DNA from: Paramuribaculum sp. | Lineage (GTDB): Bacteria > Bacteroidota > Bacteroidia > Bacteroidales > Muribaculaceae | NCBI GenBank assembly: GCA_022511125.1 | Contig: JAFLSD010000004.1 | Coordinates: 62,001 to 126,000, forward strand | Length of the DNA: 64,000 nucleotides | Direction of reading: 5' to 3' | Shown here: in pieces, positions 33,811 to 43,614 of the stretch | How the letters are laid out: every line of letters begins with the position of its first letter | Position numbering within the stretch: position 1 is the stretch's first letter | Notes under the pieces: model-generated | What the model was told of the DNA's origin: nothing | Database searches by the model: none | The model's input: the letters and a program-made list of their open reading frames with translations, nothing else | Translations under genes and position numbers: made by a program

Positions 33811-36276
33811 TTATACAGGGTCAACATCATAATATATCTGAGCGGATTTAATAAAACGATGACCGGTTGAATGAAAATTAAGATATAAATCCCGTAAAAT
33901 TTCCCTTACCTTCTGCATTGAAGCGGTAGTCTCTATTTTGAGCATTATCTTCCTGATATACAAAGATTGTATCCTGCCGACATAAGGCTCCTCGGGACCG
34001 AATATTCTGTTTCCGAACAGATGATGAAGTCTGTGGGTATAAGCAATCGAAAGTTCTTCAACTGCTTCTTTATCCTTATGCTTGATATATATATAGATAA
34101 GTCGGGTGAACGGTGGATAATTGAATGCTTTGCGTTGTTCGATCTCATAGTTATAGAATCCGATATAATCATGCTTTCTTATAAACGAAAGTACAGGGTG
34201 ATTGGTAGAATAAGCTTGAATTGCGACTATCCCTTGCGTATCGCTTCTTCTTCCCGAACGTCCGGCTACCTGTTCAAGCGTATTGAATGCTCTCTCCGAA
34301 GCTCGGAAGTCAGGTGTGTTAAATAAAGCATCCGTATTCAAGATTGCGACTGAACTGACTTTTCCGAAGTCGAGACCTTTAGTAACCATTTGAGTGCCTA
34401 CAAGAATCTGGGCTTCTCCTGAAGAAAATTTATGAATCAAGGTCTGATGGCCATCTTTGTTTCGAGTTGTATCTCGATCCATTCTTAGAATAGAAATGTT
34501 TTTAAAGCTGTTTTCTATTTCGTCTTCTACTCTTTCTGTCCCATAACCCTTGATTTCAATATTGGGTTCCTTACATTCGGGACACTGTTGAGGCATAGGA
34601 TATACCGCTCCGCAATAATGACAGGTAAGACGGTCAGTTTGTTTATGAAACGTGAGTGTGACGTCACAGCATTCGCATTTAGGAGACCATCCGCAATTTT
34701 TACATTCGACAATAGGAGCGTATCCTCTTCTATTTAAGAAGATTATCGATTGACCGCCTTCGGAAATTGAATTGTCGATTATATTCTTTGTAGCTAATGA
34801 CAACGATCCTAAGACTTCTCCTCTCTTTTTTGAGATGCCATAATCGATAATGCGTATTTCCGGGAGAAGTGAGTCCCCAAATCTTTTTGTTAATTCCACA
34901 AGTCCGAATCTACCGGTCAGAGCTTTATAGTAAGTATCTATTGCAGGGGTTGCGCTTCCGAGAAGAGTCTTTGCTCCATGCATTCTGGCGAGTACAATGG
35001 CTGTATCTCTCCCATTGTATCTTGGCGCCGGTTCCTGTTGTTTATAACTGGCGTCATGTTCCTCATCTACTATGACAAGACCTAAATGCCCGAAAGGTAA
35101 AAATACGGAAGACCGTGCGCCTACTATTATGTAAGGTTCTTCTGTATGTAAGAGTTTTTTCCAAATATCTACTCTTTCGTTGTCGGTAAATTTAGAATGA
35201 TAGATTATTATTTTGTCTCCGAATACCTTCTGAAGGCGTTGGGTAAGTTGAGTCGTAAGTGCTATTTCCGGGACTAAATATAAAACTTGTCTCCGTTTTT
35301 CCAACACAAACTTTGCCAGATGCATATAGATCTCTGTCTTTCCGCTTGAAGTAACTCCACGTAATAGAGTGACATCTTTCTCTCGCCACGAATTGTGTAT
35401 TTCTTCAAGTGCACTACTCTGATCTTCGCTGAGGGTAGGAAGTTGTCCGGAAATGAGACCTGAATAAGAAAAACGATTGATCTCTTTCTTTGTGATTCGT
35501 ATTAACCCCTTTTGCTCTAAAGCTTTTAGGATGGATTGGGAGATGTCTGCTCTTTCTTTTAACTCTTTTGATTTGATTTCCTTTGATTCACCGCGCATCA
35601 ATCCCGACATCTCAATTATGGCTAAGAGAGCTATCTCTTGTTTTTTCGCTCCTTTCACCAATTTGAAAGCCGATTGTAATTGAGACTCTTCTTTCGAAAA
35701 TTCAGGCGTTATGTAAGTCTCCTTTTTTGCTTGATATCTTTCGGCAAGATTTTCATGAATGTTGACTATACCTTTGTCAAGTAGATGAACCAATGTCAAA
35801 CCCACACCTGTTAGACCGGTTTTTTTTTCTATGTCTCCGATAGATATTTTTTTTGACGATTGACGGAGAACCCCGATAATTATAGATTCTCTTTCGTTTA
35901 GAGGAGTAGTATCATCAGTGAAGTCAGGATTGAGCTCTACAAAAGTTTCGCTTTCGATTTTTAATCCTGCCGGTATAGCAGCCTTGAAGACTTCACCCAC
36001 AGAGCACAAGTAATAATCGGCCACCCAGTTCCATAATTGAAGCTGAGGTCTTTTTAAGATGGGAAATTCATCAGGGATGCTAAATATTTCTTTTATTTCG
36101 AATCCTTCGGGTTTTGTATCGGTTAAATCTGCTACTATCCCGGTATAATATTTCTTTTTACCAAAGGGTACTATCACTCTGAATCCCTGCCGAAGTTTTG
36201 AACGCAAGTGCGCAGGAATGGCATAAGTATATGTATTATGTAGGGGGAGTGGTAGAACGACTTTGGCGTAACGCAT
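33811..36276 (-). CDS. priA: Primosomal protein N' (replication restart helicase PriA)
   Basis: The 821-residue protein has an N-terminal 3'-DNA-binding domain (VVLPLPLHNTYTYAIP), helicase Walker A GVTSSGKT, Walker B VIVDEEHD followed by YKQQEPAPRYNGRD, GSATPA, and a zinc-binding insert with paired cysteines (CKNCGW, CECC, CHYCG, CPEC). The C-terminal helicase motifs include GTERVEDE, GTQMVTKGLDF and QVAGRSGR. It is the helicase that reloads the replisome at stalled forks. It is 12 bp after the Nudix gene and 32 bp before tamB. Confidence 0.96.
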   Translation of the reverse strand: MRYAKVVLPLPLHNTYTYAIPAHLRSKLRQGFRVIVPFGKKKYYTGIVADLTDTKPEGFEIKEIFSIPDEFPILKRPQLQLWNWVADYYLCSVGEVFKAAIPAGLKIESETFVELNPDFTDDTTPLNERESIIIGVLRQSSKKISIGDIEKKTGLTGVGLTLVHLLDKGIVNIHENLAERYQAKKETYITPEFSKEESQLQSAFKLVKGAKKQEIALLAIIEMSGLMRGESKEIKSKELKERADISQSILKALEQKGLIRITKKEINRFSYSGLISGQLPTLSEDQSSALEEIHNSWREKDVTLLRGVTSSGKTEIYMHLAKFVLEKRRQVLYLVPEIALTTQLTQRLQKVFGDKIIIYHSKFTDNERVDIWKKLLHTEEPYIIVGARSSVFLPFGHLGLVIVDEEHDASYKQQEPAPRYNGRDTAIVLARMHGAKTLLGSATPAIDTYYKALTGRFGLVELTKRFGDSLLPEIRIIDYGISKKRGEVLGSLSLATKNIIDNSISEGGQSIIFLNRRGYAPIVECKNCGWSPKCECCDVTLTFHKQTDRLTCHYCGAVYPMPQQCPECKEPNIEIKGYGTERVEDEIENSFKNISILRMDRDTTRNKDGHQTLIHKFSSGEAQILVGTQMVTKGLDFGKVSSVAILNTDALFNTPDFRASERAFNTLEQVAGRSGRRSDTQGIVAIQAYSTNHPVLSFIRKHDYIGFYNYEIEQRKAFNYPPFTRLIYIYIKHKDKEAVEELSIAYTHRLHHLFGNRIFGPEEPYVGRIQSLYIRKIMLKIETTASMQKVREILRDLYLNFHSTGHRFIKSAQIYYDVDPV

Positions 36277-36288
36277 AACAGCTGCAAA

Positions 36289-36855
36289 TTATTTCTTATT
36301 TAAGCCTAAAGCGAAAAAGCGCCATAAAGGGGCTGCCATAAGGGCCTGTTTCATTCGGTCTTCTACAAGCATACTGTAAACTTCTTTTTCACTCATCAAT
36401 AAAACCGCAATATCCTCGTTTTTGTCAAGATTTTGCTCTGAAGTTTTTTTAACTCCTCTTGCTATATAACAATAAGTCAGGTTATTCGTGACACTCGGAT
36501 TCCCACTAATCACACATCCTAATTCCCACGTCCCTCCGGAATATCCCGTTTCCTCTTCCAATTCTCTTCTCGCTGCCTCTTCAAATGTTTCACCTTCTTC
36601 GCAACAACCGGCACATAACTCAATTCCGACTTCGCCTAAACCGTGACGATATTGTTCGATCATAACGAATGTTCCGTCCTCAGTTATCGCTATGACATTG
36701 ACCCATGCGGGATATTCGAGAACATAAAATTCAGGATTGATTCTTCCGTCAGGTAGTTCAACCGTATCGCGACGTGCTGTAAGCCACGGGCGATTGAAAA
36801 GATATTCTCTTTTCAATACTTTCCACTTCTTTTGATCCGTATTTGATTTATCCAT
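36289..36855 (-). CDS. Nudix hydrolase (ADP-ribose pyrophosphatase-like)
   Basis: The 188-residue protein has a complete Nudix box, from GCCEEGE through RRELEEETGY (GX5EX7REUXEEXGU). An N-terminal beta-sheet segment and the flanking pattern VMIEQYRHGLGEVGIEL are typical of NudF/YffH-type sugar-nucleotide hydrolases. The likely substrate is ADP-ribose or a related NDP-sugar. It has its own -7 box TATCTTTG 19 nt upstream and leads into priA. Confidence 0.9.
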   Translation of the reverse strand: MDKSNTDQKKWKVLKREYLFNRPWLTARRDTVELPDGRINPEFYVLEYPAWVNVIAITEDGTFVMIEQYRHGLGEVGIELCAGCCEEGETFEEAARRELEEETGYSGGTWELGCVISGNPSVTNNLTYCYIARGVKKTSEQNLDKNEDIAVLLMSEKEVYSMLVEDRMKQALMAAPLWRFFALGLNKK

Positions 36856-36874
36856 GATTTTAAATTGCCTTATG

Positions 36875-36882
36875 CAAAGATA
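36875..36882 (-). promoter_or_regulatory. -7 promoter box of the Nudix-priA-tamB group
   Basis: TATCTTTG on the minus strand, 19 nt before the Nudix start codon. Confidence 0.5.
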
Positions 36883-36912
36883 ATTTAAAATCCCGATAGT
36901 TTTGTTATGGTT

Positions 36913-37413
36913 TTAAAAATCTGATTGCCACAAAAATATTTCTCCGTCCCCATTGAGAGTTTTATTTATGTCAATCAAGCGTTGATTTGCCGACCCTCTG
37001 AAAAGCAAAGAGGTGTCTTTTAGATTTTCGATAAAAGGTCCGTCTACGATTACATCGACCATTTCTAGGATTTCTCTGTATCCCGGAGTATTCAAAAGAT
37101 TTTCAAAAATGTATCCGGTATAAAGCCAGATATTAAAATGCTTTTTCTGTAGTTTGGAGCATAAGTCTTTAACCCCCTCTTTTTGTACTAAAGGATCTCC
37201 TCCGCTTAGTGTCACGGGCATTCCCGCTTCGATAATCCGTTTGATAAGATCATCGACGCTTATTTCATATCCTCCGTTTAAGTCCCATGTCTGAGGATTG
37301 TGACAACCTTGGCAGTGGTGTTCACACCCCGCCAGATAAATAGAGGTCCGGAAGCCCGGACCGTCTACTGTTGTTCCCTCTATTATATCATGAATTCTTA
37401 AAGTATATTTCAT
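36913..37413 (-). CDS. nrdG: Anaerobic ribonucleotide reductase activating protein
   Basis: The 166-residue radical-SAM enzyme has the cluster motif CEHHCQGCHNPQTW (CxxxCxxC) at about residues 30-43 and the GGDPL motif for SAM binding. It generates the glycyl radical on NrdD. Its start codon overlaps the nrdD stop as ATGA, so the two subunits are translationally coupled. Length is normal for NrdG. Confidence 0.96.
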   Translation of the reverse strand: MKYTLRIHDIIEGTTVDGPGFRTSIYLAGCEHHCQGCHNPQTWDLNGGYEISVDDLIKRIIEAGMPVTLSGGDPLVQKEGVKDLCSKLQKKHFNIWLYTGYIFENLLNTPGYREILEMVDVIVDGPFIENLKDTSLLFRGSANQRLIDINKTLNGDGEIFLWQSDF

Positions 37414-39617
37414 TTATGCACCACTCTGTCGTTTAATTCAGCCAGTTTGGCATTGTTCCAACGGTCAGTTGTGCCTACTAAATAGCCCGTAATGCGCTGA
37501 AGTTTGTCTATTTTCTCACTACCACACTTCGGACACTCCCGTAAATCTTCCTCGGCATCTTCGTGACCACAATCCATGCAACGATTTCTGTTATGGTTCA
37601 CTGAACAATAGCCGATGTTATATTTATCCATTAGATCCACGATATCTGCTATAGCTTTGGGGTTGTGAGTGGCATCGCCGTCGATTTCCACATAGAAAAT
37701 ATGACCTCCTCCGGTAAGCTCATGGTATGGGGCTTCTATTTTAGCTTTGTGTTTTGGAGAGCACTTGTAGTACACCGGTACATGATTGGAATTCGTATAA
37801 TAAATCTTATCTGTAATACCTGGTATAATTCCGAAACTTTTGCGATCCTTTGCCGTGAATTTTCCAGCAAGACCTTCCGCTGGTGTTGCCAATACGGAAA
37901 AATTATGTTTATATTTTTCGCTGAATTCATTCACCCTGCTTCTCATATGAGATACGATTTTTAAGCCTAAAGCTTGTGCTTCGTCGCTTTCGCCGTGATG
38001 CTTGCCTATCAAAGCCACTAAACATTCTGCAAGACCGATAAAACCTATTCCTAATGTGCCTTGATTGATGACACTCTCTATCGTATCATCCGATTTAAGA
38101 TTTTCGCTTCCGTTCCAAAGTTTTGACATCAAGAGAGGAAATTGTTTTGCAAAAGCAGTCTTTTGAAATTCAAATCTTTCGCATAATTGACGGGCAGTGA
38201 TTTCAAGAACATCGTCAAGTTTTTGCATGAATTTGTCAATTCTCTCTTCTTTGTCTTGTATCATCATGCACTCGATAGCTAATCTTACGATATTGATCGT
38301 AGAAAAACTTAGATTTCCTCTACCTATAGATGTTTTTGGGCCGAAACGGTTTTCAAATACTCTTGTGCGACATCCCATAGTGGCTACCTCGTAGTTATAT
38401 CTTTCCGGATCGTCTGCACGCCATTTCTCATGGAAATTATAGGTTGCGTCCAGATTAACGAAATTAGGGAAGAATCTGCGTGCAGTGACTTTGCATGCTA
38501 GTTTATACAGGTCATAATTTCTGTCCTCTGGCAAATAGCTCACTCCACGTTTCTTTTTCCATATCTGAATTGGGAAAATAGCCGTTGCTCCATTCCCTAC
38601 TCCGTCGTAAGTGGAGAGAAGGAGCTCACGGATTACGCATCTGCCTTCAGCAGAAGTGTCTGTCCCATAGTTGATTGAGCTGAAAACTACCTGATTTCCA
38701 CCTCTTGAATGAATCGTATTCATGTTGTGGATAAAAGCTTCCATCGCCTGGTGAACTCTTTCTACAGTTTTGTTTATCGCATGCTGTTTTACACGATCGT
38801 CCCCTTCTAAGTTCTCTAAAGGCCTCTTTTCATAGTCGTCTATTTCAGCGTTGTACAGATGTTTTAAATCTTTCCCTGTAAGCGATTCGATAGTCTTAAC
38901 TTCTTCTATATAAGAGCTTCTAACATAAGGTGCCAAATAGAAATCAAAAGCTGGAATTGCTTGGCCTCCATGCATTTCATTTTGAGCAGTTTCCAATGAT
39001 ATGCAGGATATTATACTTGCGGTTTCTATTCGTTTGGCAGGGCGGGATTCTCCATGACCCGCACTGAATCCGTGTTTCAAAATTCTATCCAGCGGGTGTT
39101 GGCAACAGGTAAGACTTTTGGTAGGATAATAGTCTTTATCATGAACATGTAGATAACCGTTTCTTACGGCTTCTCTTGCCTCCTGTGAAAGAAGATAATC
39201 ATCGACAAAAGGCTTCGTGGTCTCACTTGCGAATTTCATCATCATACCCGCAGGTGAATCTGTGTTCATGTTGGCATTTTCTCTGGTGATATCATTGTTT
39301 TTGGCTTCGATAATCTCCAGGAACATATCTCTCGTTTTGGCACGGCGTGCAATACTTCTCTGATCGCGATAAGCAATATACCTTTTTGCCACCTCTTTGC
39401 GAGGGCTTTTCATCAGTTCGATTTCCACACGGTCTTGGATTTCTTCGACCGTCATTTTTTCTTTGCCGGTCACTCCGATGCGATCCACTATTTTCTGAAT
39501 GAGAGCTTCATCTTCTCCCATCTCAGTCTGAATCATAGCTTTTCTTATCGCTGCCTTTATTTTCTCTTCGTTGTATCCAACAACGCGGCCATCGCGTTTA
39601 ACGACAATCTGTATCAT
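37410..39617 (-). CDS. nrdD: Anaerobic ribonucleoside-triphosphate reductase
   Basis: The 735-residue class III reductase has an N-terminal ATP-cone (residues about 1-90: VVKRDGRVVGYNEEKIKAAI), the catalytic barrel, a C-terminal zinc site CMDCGHEDAEEDLRECPKCG, and the glycyl-radical region RITGYLVGTTDRWN close to the C-terminus. It reduces ribonucleoside triphosphates under strict anoxia, consistent with an anaerobic lifestyle. A clear promoter lies about 45-75 nt upstream. It is cotranscribed with nrdG. Confidence 0.97.
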   Translation of the reverse strand: MIQIVVKRDGRVVGYNEEKIKAAIRKAMIQTEMGEDEALIQKIVDRIGVTGKEKMTVEEIQDRVEIELMKSPRKEVAKRYIAYRDQRSIARRAKTRDMFLEIIEAKNNDITRENANMNTDSPAGMMMKFASETTKPFVDDYLLSQEAREAVRNGYLHVHDKDYYPTKSLTCCQHPLDRILKHGFSAGHGESRPAKRIETASIISCISLETAQNEMHGGQAIPAFDFYLAPYVRSSYIEEVKTIESLTGKDLKHLYNAEIDDYEKRPLENLEGDDRVKQHAINKTVERVHQAMEAFIHNMNTIHSRGGNQVVFSSINYGTDTSAEGRCVIRELLLSTYDGVGNGATAIFPIQIWKKKRGVSYLPEDRNYDLYKLACKVTARRFFPNFVNLDATYNFHEKWRADDPERYNYEVATMGCRTRVFENRFGPKTSIGRGNLSFSTINIVRLAIECMMIQDKEERIDKFMQKLDDVLEITARQLCERFEFQKTAFAKQFPLLMSKLWNGSENLKSDDTIESVINQGTLGIGFIGLAECLVALIGKHHGESDEAQALGLKIVSHMRSRVNEFSEKYKHNFSVLATPAEGLAGKFTAKDRKSFGIIPGITDKIYYTNSNHVPVYYKCSPKHKAKIEAPYHELTGGGHIFYVEIDGDATHNPKAIADIVDLMDKYNIGYCSVNHNRNRCMDCGHEDAEEDLRECPKCGSEKIDKLQRITGYLVGTTDRWNNAKLAELNDRVVHK

Positions 39618-39661
39618 GATGTTTTTTGATTAGTTTTTCATTAATTTCTTTTCAGTGACCG

Positions 39662-39692
39662 CAAAGGTATATAATATCTCCATTTCCGACAA
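39662..39692 (-). promoter_or_regulatory. Promoter of nrdD-nrdG
   Basis: On the minus strand TTG (39692-39690) and TACCTTTG (39669-39662) are 20 bp apart. The -7 box ends 44 nt before nrdD. Confidence 0.68.
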
Positions 39693-39956
39693 TAATTCTT
39701 GTGAAAAATCGCATAAAAAAAATTTTTTGGGAAACTTTTTTAGATGTTAAATTTGATATTATGCTGATTTTCAGTGGTAATTTCTTTTGTTTTGGAAAAC
39801 TTTATAGATTGGTATAGAGTTTGCGATTTGAAAATTAATAATCTCGATGATAAGTTGAGTTGATTAATATTAAAATGTCCGATACCTATTGATAAACATA
39901 AAATTCAAGAAATCTCGGTATTTCCAATATATGATAATGCATTTCTCTTTTTTTCG

Positions 39957-39964
39957 TAACTTTG
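39957..39964 (+). promoter_or_regulatory. -7 promoter box of menDBCE
   Basis: TAACTTTG fits TAnnTTTG, 27 nt before the menD start codon. No obvious TTG at the -33 distance. Confidence 0.55.
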
Positions 39965-39991
39965 CCCTGATTGAATAGAGCAATTTAACTG

Positions 39992-41698
39992 ATGCAGGAA
40001 AATACATCTAAAACCGTATGCCGAAATTTGGCGGATCTTCTGGTTGCCCATGGAGTGGAGGCTGTTTTTTCATCTCCGGGATCCAGAAACGCACCTATTA
40101 TAGTTGCTCTGTCCAGTAAGGAGGAATTGAATATCACTCCTGTTGTCGACGAAAGGGTGGCCGCTTTCATGGCTCTCGGTTATTCTCTGATATCCAATCG
40201 ACCAGTTGCATTAGTCTGTACATCTGGGACGGCACTATTGAATTTTCTTCCAGCGGTTGCTGAATCTTTTTATAGAAAAGTGCCTTTGATTGTTATATCG
40301 GCTGACCGACCCGTGGAATGGATAGATCAGGATGATTCTCAGACTATTCGGCAACTCGGAGTTCTCGACAATTTTGTAAAGAAATCCTATGACATAGACG
40401 ACAGAGATGATGTTTCGTCATTATGGTATGCCAACCGACAGATTAATGATGCATTGCTTTTGGCAGTAAACGGTAGGAAATCTCCTGTACATATAAATAT
40501 TCGCTTGTGCGAACCGTTGAATGGACTTATAAATCAGAAATCCCATGAAAGAGTTCGCGTGATATCTCAAATAACTCCCCGGGAAGACATTGAAACCGCT
40601 TTATCACGACAATTGGCAAGTGATATTGCGTCTCCGCGTAAGATAATGATAATTGCTGGATTTAATTCTCCCGACAATACTCTTAACAAAGCTCTTAACA
40701 AAATAGCCGCACTTCCTAACTTTATAATATTGACTGAGACTATCTCTAATTTACATGGCGCGGATTTTATTTCGAGCATTGATACGGTCCTTAGCGTCAT
40801 GTCTGATGATAGTAAGCGGGTTATGGCACCCGACGTGGTTATTACTTTAGGGGGTGCTCTTGTCTCACGTCACGTCAAAACATACATAAGAAATAGTAAG
40901 ATTAAGGAGCATTGGCATGTCGGATTGTCTCATACTACGATTGACTGTTTCTGCTCTCTGACACGTCGAATTGAAATGGAGCCTGCTATCTTCTTCCGTC
41001 AACTTGCATCAGGCCTTCAACCTCATCGTATTCCTTCAGATTATAAGCAAAAATGGCTGGAAATTAGAGATTTCGCTCTAAAAACTCATGATGACTTCTC
41101 TGTCCGTGCCCCCTGGAGTGATTTTAAAGCCTTTGCAATTCTTACGGAATTATTGCCTCGAGATTGTAATTTGCAGATTTCTAACGGAACACCGATAAGA
41201 TATATGCAATTGTTTGCTGGTAAGCGATTTCATCGCTCGGATTGTAATCGTGGAGTAAGTGGAATTGACGGTGCGACATCAACCTCTGTAGGCGCGGCAA
41301 TGGCCGCACCCGACAGATTGACTGTCTTGATTTCGGGTGATATGGGAGCCCAATATGATATAGGCGCTTTAACTTATGCTCATAAAATCCCTAATTTCAG
41401 AATGGTCGTAATTATGAATGGTGGCGGTTCAATCTTTAGATTTATTGGATCGACAGAAAATCTGCCCCAGATGGAACAATATCTTGCAATAAATAATACT
41501 TTTCCTATAAAAGAGCTTGCCGAGGCTTATGGTATAAGATATTTTGAGGCCGCATCGCCCCAAGATTTAAACGATGTTTTCCCAAAATTCATTGATCGAC
41601 AGCAAAAAAGTGCGGCGCTTCTCGCTATCTACACTCCGATTGATGACAACGCTACTATATTAAAGAAGTACTTTAGAAGAACAATGATAAATAATTGA
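39992..41698 (+). CDS. menD: 2-succinyl-5-enolpyruvyl-6-hydroxy-3-cyclohexene-1-carboxylate synthase
   Basis: The 568-residue ThDP enzyme shows the N-terminal VFSSPGSRNAPII, DERVAAFMALGYS, TSGTALLNFLPAV and a C-terminal ThDP-binding segment (GDMGAQYDIGAL, NGGGSIFRF). It combines isochorismate and 2-oxoglutarate in menaquinone synthesis. It is the first gene of menD-menB-menC-menE. The isochorismate synthase menF, often next to menD in relatives, is not present upstream here. Confidence 0.96.
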   Translation: MQENTSKTVCRNLADLLVAHGVEAVFSSPGSRNAPIIVALSSKEELNITPVVDERVAAFMALGYSLISNRPVALVCTSGTALLNFLPAVAESFYRKVPLIVISADRPVEWIDQDDSQTIRQLGVLDNFVKKSYDIDDRDDVSSLWYANRQINDALLLAVNGRKSPVHINIRLCEPLNGLINQKSHERVRVISQITPREDIETALSRQLASDIASPRKIMIIAGFNSPDNTLNKALNKIAALPNFIILTETISNLHGADFISSIDTVLSVMSDDSKRVMAPDVVITLGGALVSRHVKTYIRNSKIKEHWHVGLSHTTIDCFCSLTRRIEMEPAIFFRQLASGLQPHRIPSDYKQKWLEIRDFALKTHDDFSVRAPWSDFKAFAILTELLPRDCNLQISNGTPIRYMQLFAGKRFHRSDCNRGVSGIDGATSTSVGAAMAAPDRLTVLISGDMGAQYDIGALTYAHKIPNFRMVVIMNGGGSIFRFIGSTENLPQMEQYLAINNTFPIKELAEAYGIRYFEAASPQDLNDVFPKFIDRQQKSAALLAIYTPIDDNATILKKYFRRTMINN

Positions 41699-41701
41699 AT
41701 A

Positions 41702-42520
41702 ATGAAAGAATGGATTGAAATAAAAAAATATGAAGATATCATTTTCCAAAAATTAGGGAAGATAGCTAAAATTACAATCAACCGTCCGCATGTATATAAT
41801 GCATTCCGTCCTCAAACCAATCGGGAGATGCTGGATGCCATGAGTTATTGTAGAGAGTCGTCAGATATAGGCGTGATTATTCTCACAGGAATGGGCGATA
41901 AAGCTTTTTGCTCGGGGGGTGACCAAAATGTTAAAGGAATAGGAGGTTATATCGACTCTAACGGTATCCCGAGACTTAATGTACTTGATCTTCATAAAGC
42001 GATTCGTTCTATCCCTAAACCCGTCATTGCGATGGTTAACGGATATGCGATAGGTGGCGGAAACGTACTTCAGGTTGTATGCGATTTGACGATTGCTTCT
42101 GAAAATGCCCGTTTTGGTCAGACCGGGCCAAAAGTTGGTAGTTTCGACGCCGGTTTCGGGTCCTCCTATCTCGCTCGATGCGTCGGACAGAAAAAAGCGA
42201 GAGAAATTTGGTTTCTCTGTCGGCAGTATACTGCAATGGAAGCTTTGGAGATGGGTATGATTAATAAGGTTGTGCCTCTTGATCGGCTGGAAGAAGAAAC
42301 TATAGAATGGTGCGAAACCATCCTATCACGGAGCCCCATGGCAATACGTATGATAAAAAGAGCTCTTAATGCGGAACTTGACGGTCAAAGGGGTTTGATG
42401 GAATTTGCTGGCGATGCTACTCTTATGTATTATCTCATGGCAGAAGCGCAGGAAGGGAAAAATGCTTTCCTTGAAAAGCGAGACCCTGATTTTGATAAAT
42501 TTCCGAAATTCCCCGGTTAG
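41702..42520 (+). CDS. menB: 1,4-dihydroxy-2-naphthoyl-CoA synthase
   Basis: The 272-residue crotonase-fold protein has [16 protein letters not shown], the oxyanion-hole region [35 protein letters not shown] and the MenB-specific [15 protein letters not shown]. It cyclises O-succinylbenzoyl-CoA. It starts 3 bp after menD and ends 3 bp before menC, so it is within a tight operon. The order B-C-E means the enzymes are not encoded in pathway order. Confidence 0.96.
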   Translation: MKEWIEIKKYEDIIFQKLGKIAKITINRPHVYNAFRPQTNREMLDAMSYCRESSDIGVIILTGMGDKAFCSGGDQNVKGIGGYIDSNGIPRLNVLDLHKAIRSIPKPVIAMVNGYAIGGGNVLQVVCDLTIASENARFGQTGPKVGSFDAGFGSSYLARCVGQKKAREIWFLCRQYTAMEALEMGMINKVVPLDRLEEETIEWCETILSRSPMAIRMIKRALNAELDGQRGLMEFAGDATLMYYLMAEAQEGKNAFLEKRDPDFDKFPKFPG

Positions 42521-42523
42521 CTT

Positions 42524-43573
42524 ATGTTAAAAGCTGAATGGGCTCCCTATACTCTTAAATTCCGTGAAGTAGCTATCACTTCCCGGGAGAAGATGAAAAT
42601 AAAATCCACTTATTTTGTCCGGATCTTCGATCCTGACTCTACTGATAGATTTGGCATTGGAGAATGTGCGCTATTTAGAGGCTTAAGTGATGAAGACTCA
42701 AATAACTATGAGAAAAACATCGACCTTTACTGTAAGGCCTTTAGTGAAGATAATAATATCGCACCTTCACCCTTATCATCTATCAGGTTCGGCTTTGAAA
42801 CGGCATTAGCTGATTTACAAAACGGTGCCGTTCACATACCGTTTCCTTCACCATGGACTCAGGGATTTGGTGGAATCCTAATCAATGGTCTTGTCTGGAT
42901 GGGGACTGTAGAGCAAATGTATTCACGTGCTCTTGAAAAGATCGAGGATGGCTTTCGTTGTATCAAATTTAAAATCGGAGGTTGCGACTTTAATGATGAG
43001 TTAACATTATTGCGCAAAATACGTGAGCGTTATCCTGCATCCCGCCTTGAAATAAGATTGGATGCTAATGGTGCGTTTACCCCTGAAGATGCAATGAAAA
43101 AACTTATCGAACTGTCCGAATTCGACATACATTCCATTGAACAACCTCTCAAGCCTCGGCAGTGGAATGAAATGGCTCGCTTATGCTCTCATTCTCCCAT
43201 TCCTATAGCATTAGATGAAGAACTGATAGGTATAACATCCTCAGAGCTCAAACATGAAATGCTTTTGACAATTCGGCCAGCCTTCATAATTCTCAAACCC
43301 TCCTTGTGCGGTGGATTCAGTGGAGCGGAGGAGTGGATTGATCTCGCAATGGAAAATAATATTGGTTGGTGGATAACCTCGGCTCTCGAATCTGCTGTCG
43401 GCTTAAATGCCATTGCTTCTTGGACTGCCCGACTTGAAACAGATCTCCCTCAAGGTCTCGGGACTGGTCAACTTTATACAAATGATATATATTCCCCTGT
43501 TTATAGAGAGTCACAGAATATCTTTTTTAATTCAAACGATGTGTGGGCTTTCCCTCCATTCGATTGGCGATAA
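42524..43573 (+). CDS. menC: O-succinylbenzoate synthase
   Basis: The 349-residue enolase-superfamily enzyme has the catalytic lysine region IKFKIGG, the metal ligands in RLDANGAF, SIEQPL and ALDEELIG, and a second Lys near ILKPSLCGG. It dehydrates SHCHC to O-succinylbenzoate. Length and motif order are normal. The menE start lies 41 bp downstream. Confidence 0.94.
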   Translation: MLKAEWAPYTLKFREVAITSREKMKIKSTYFVRIFDPDSTDRFGIGECALFRGLSDEDSNNYEKNIDLYCKAFSEDNNIAPSPLSSIRFGFETALADLQNGAVHIPFPSPWTQGFGGILINGLVWMGTVEQMYSRALEKIEDGFRCIKFKIGGCDFNDELTLLRKIRERYPASRLEIRLDANGAFTPEDAMKKLIELSEFDIHSIEQPLKPRQWNEMARLCSHSPIPIALDEELIGITSSELKHEMLLTIRPAFIILKPSLCGGFSGAEEWIDLAMENNIGWWITSALESAVGLNAIASWTARLETDLPQGLGTGQLYTNDIYSPVYRESQNIFFNSNDVWAFPPFDWR

Positions 43574-43614
43574 TACAACATTTTGTTGACCACTTTAAAT
43601 ATCTACTCTTAAGT

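Larger units (their letters stand above)
39618..39991. other. Divergent nrdD/menD intergenic region
   Basis: These 374 bp without a coding gene are AT-rich and contain the nrdD promoter near 39662-39692 and the menD -7 box near 39957. A short inverted repeat ACAA-N6-TTGT at 39689-39702 overlaps the nrdD -33 element. The middle 200 bp show no coding frame, strong hairpin or recognised RNA. Confidence 0.6.

Noticed and set aside
39689-39702. NrdR-box-like inverted repeat ACAA-N6-TTGT near nrdD
   Set aside because: NrdR sites usually occur as a spaced pair and match a longer consensus; only one short repeat is present, and it overlaps the -33 element.
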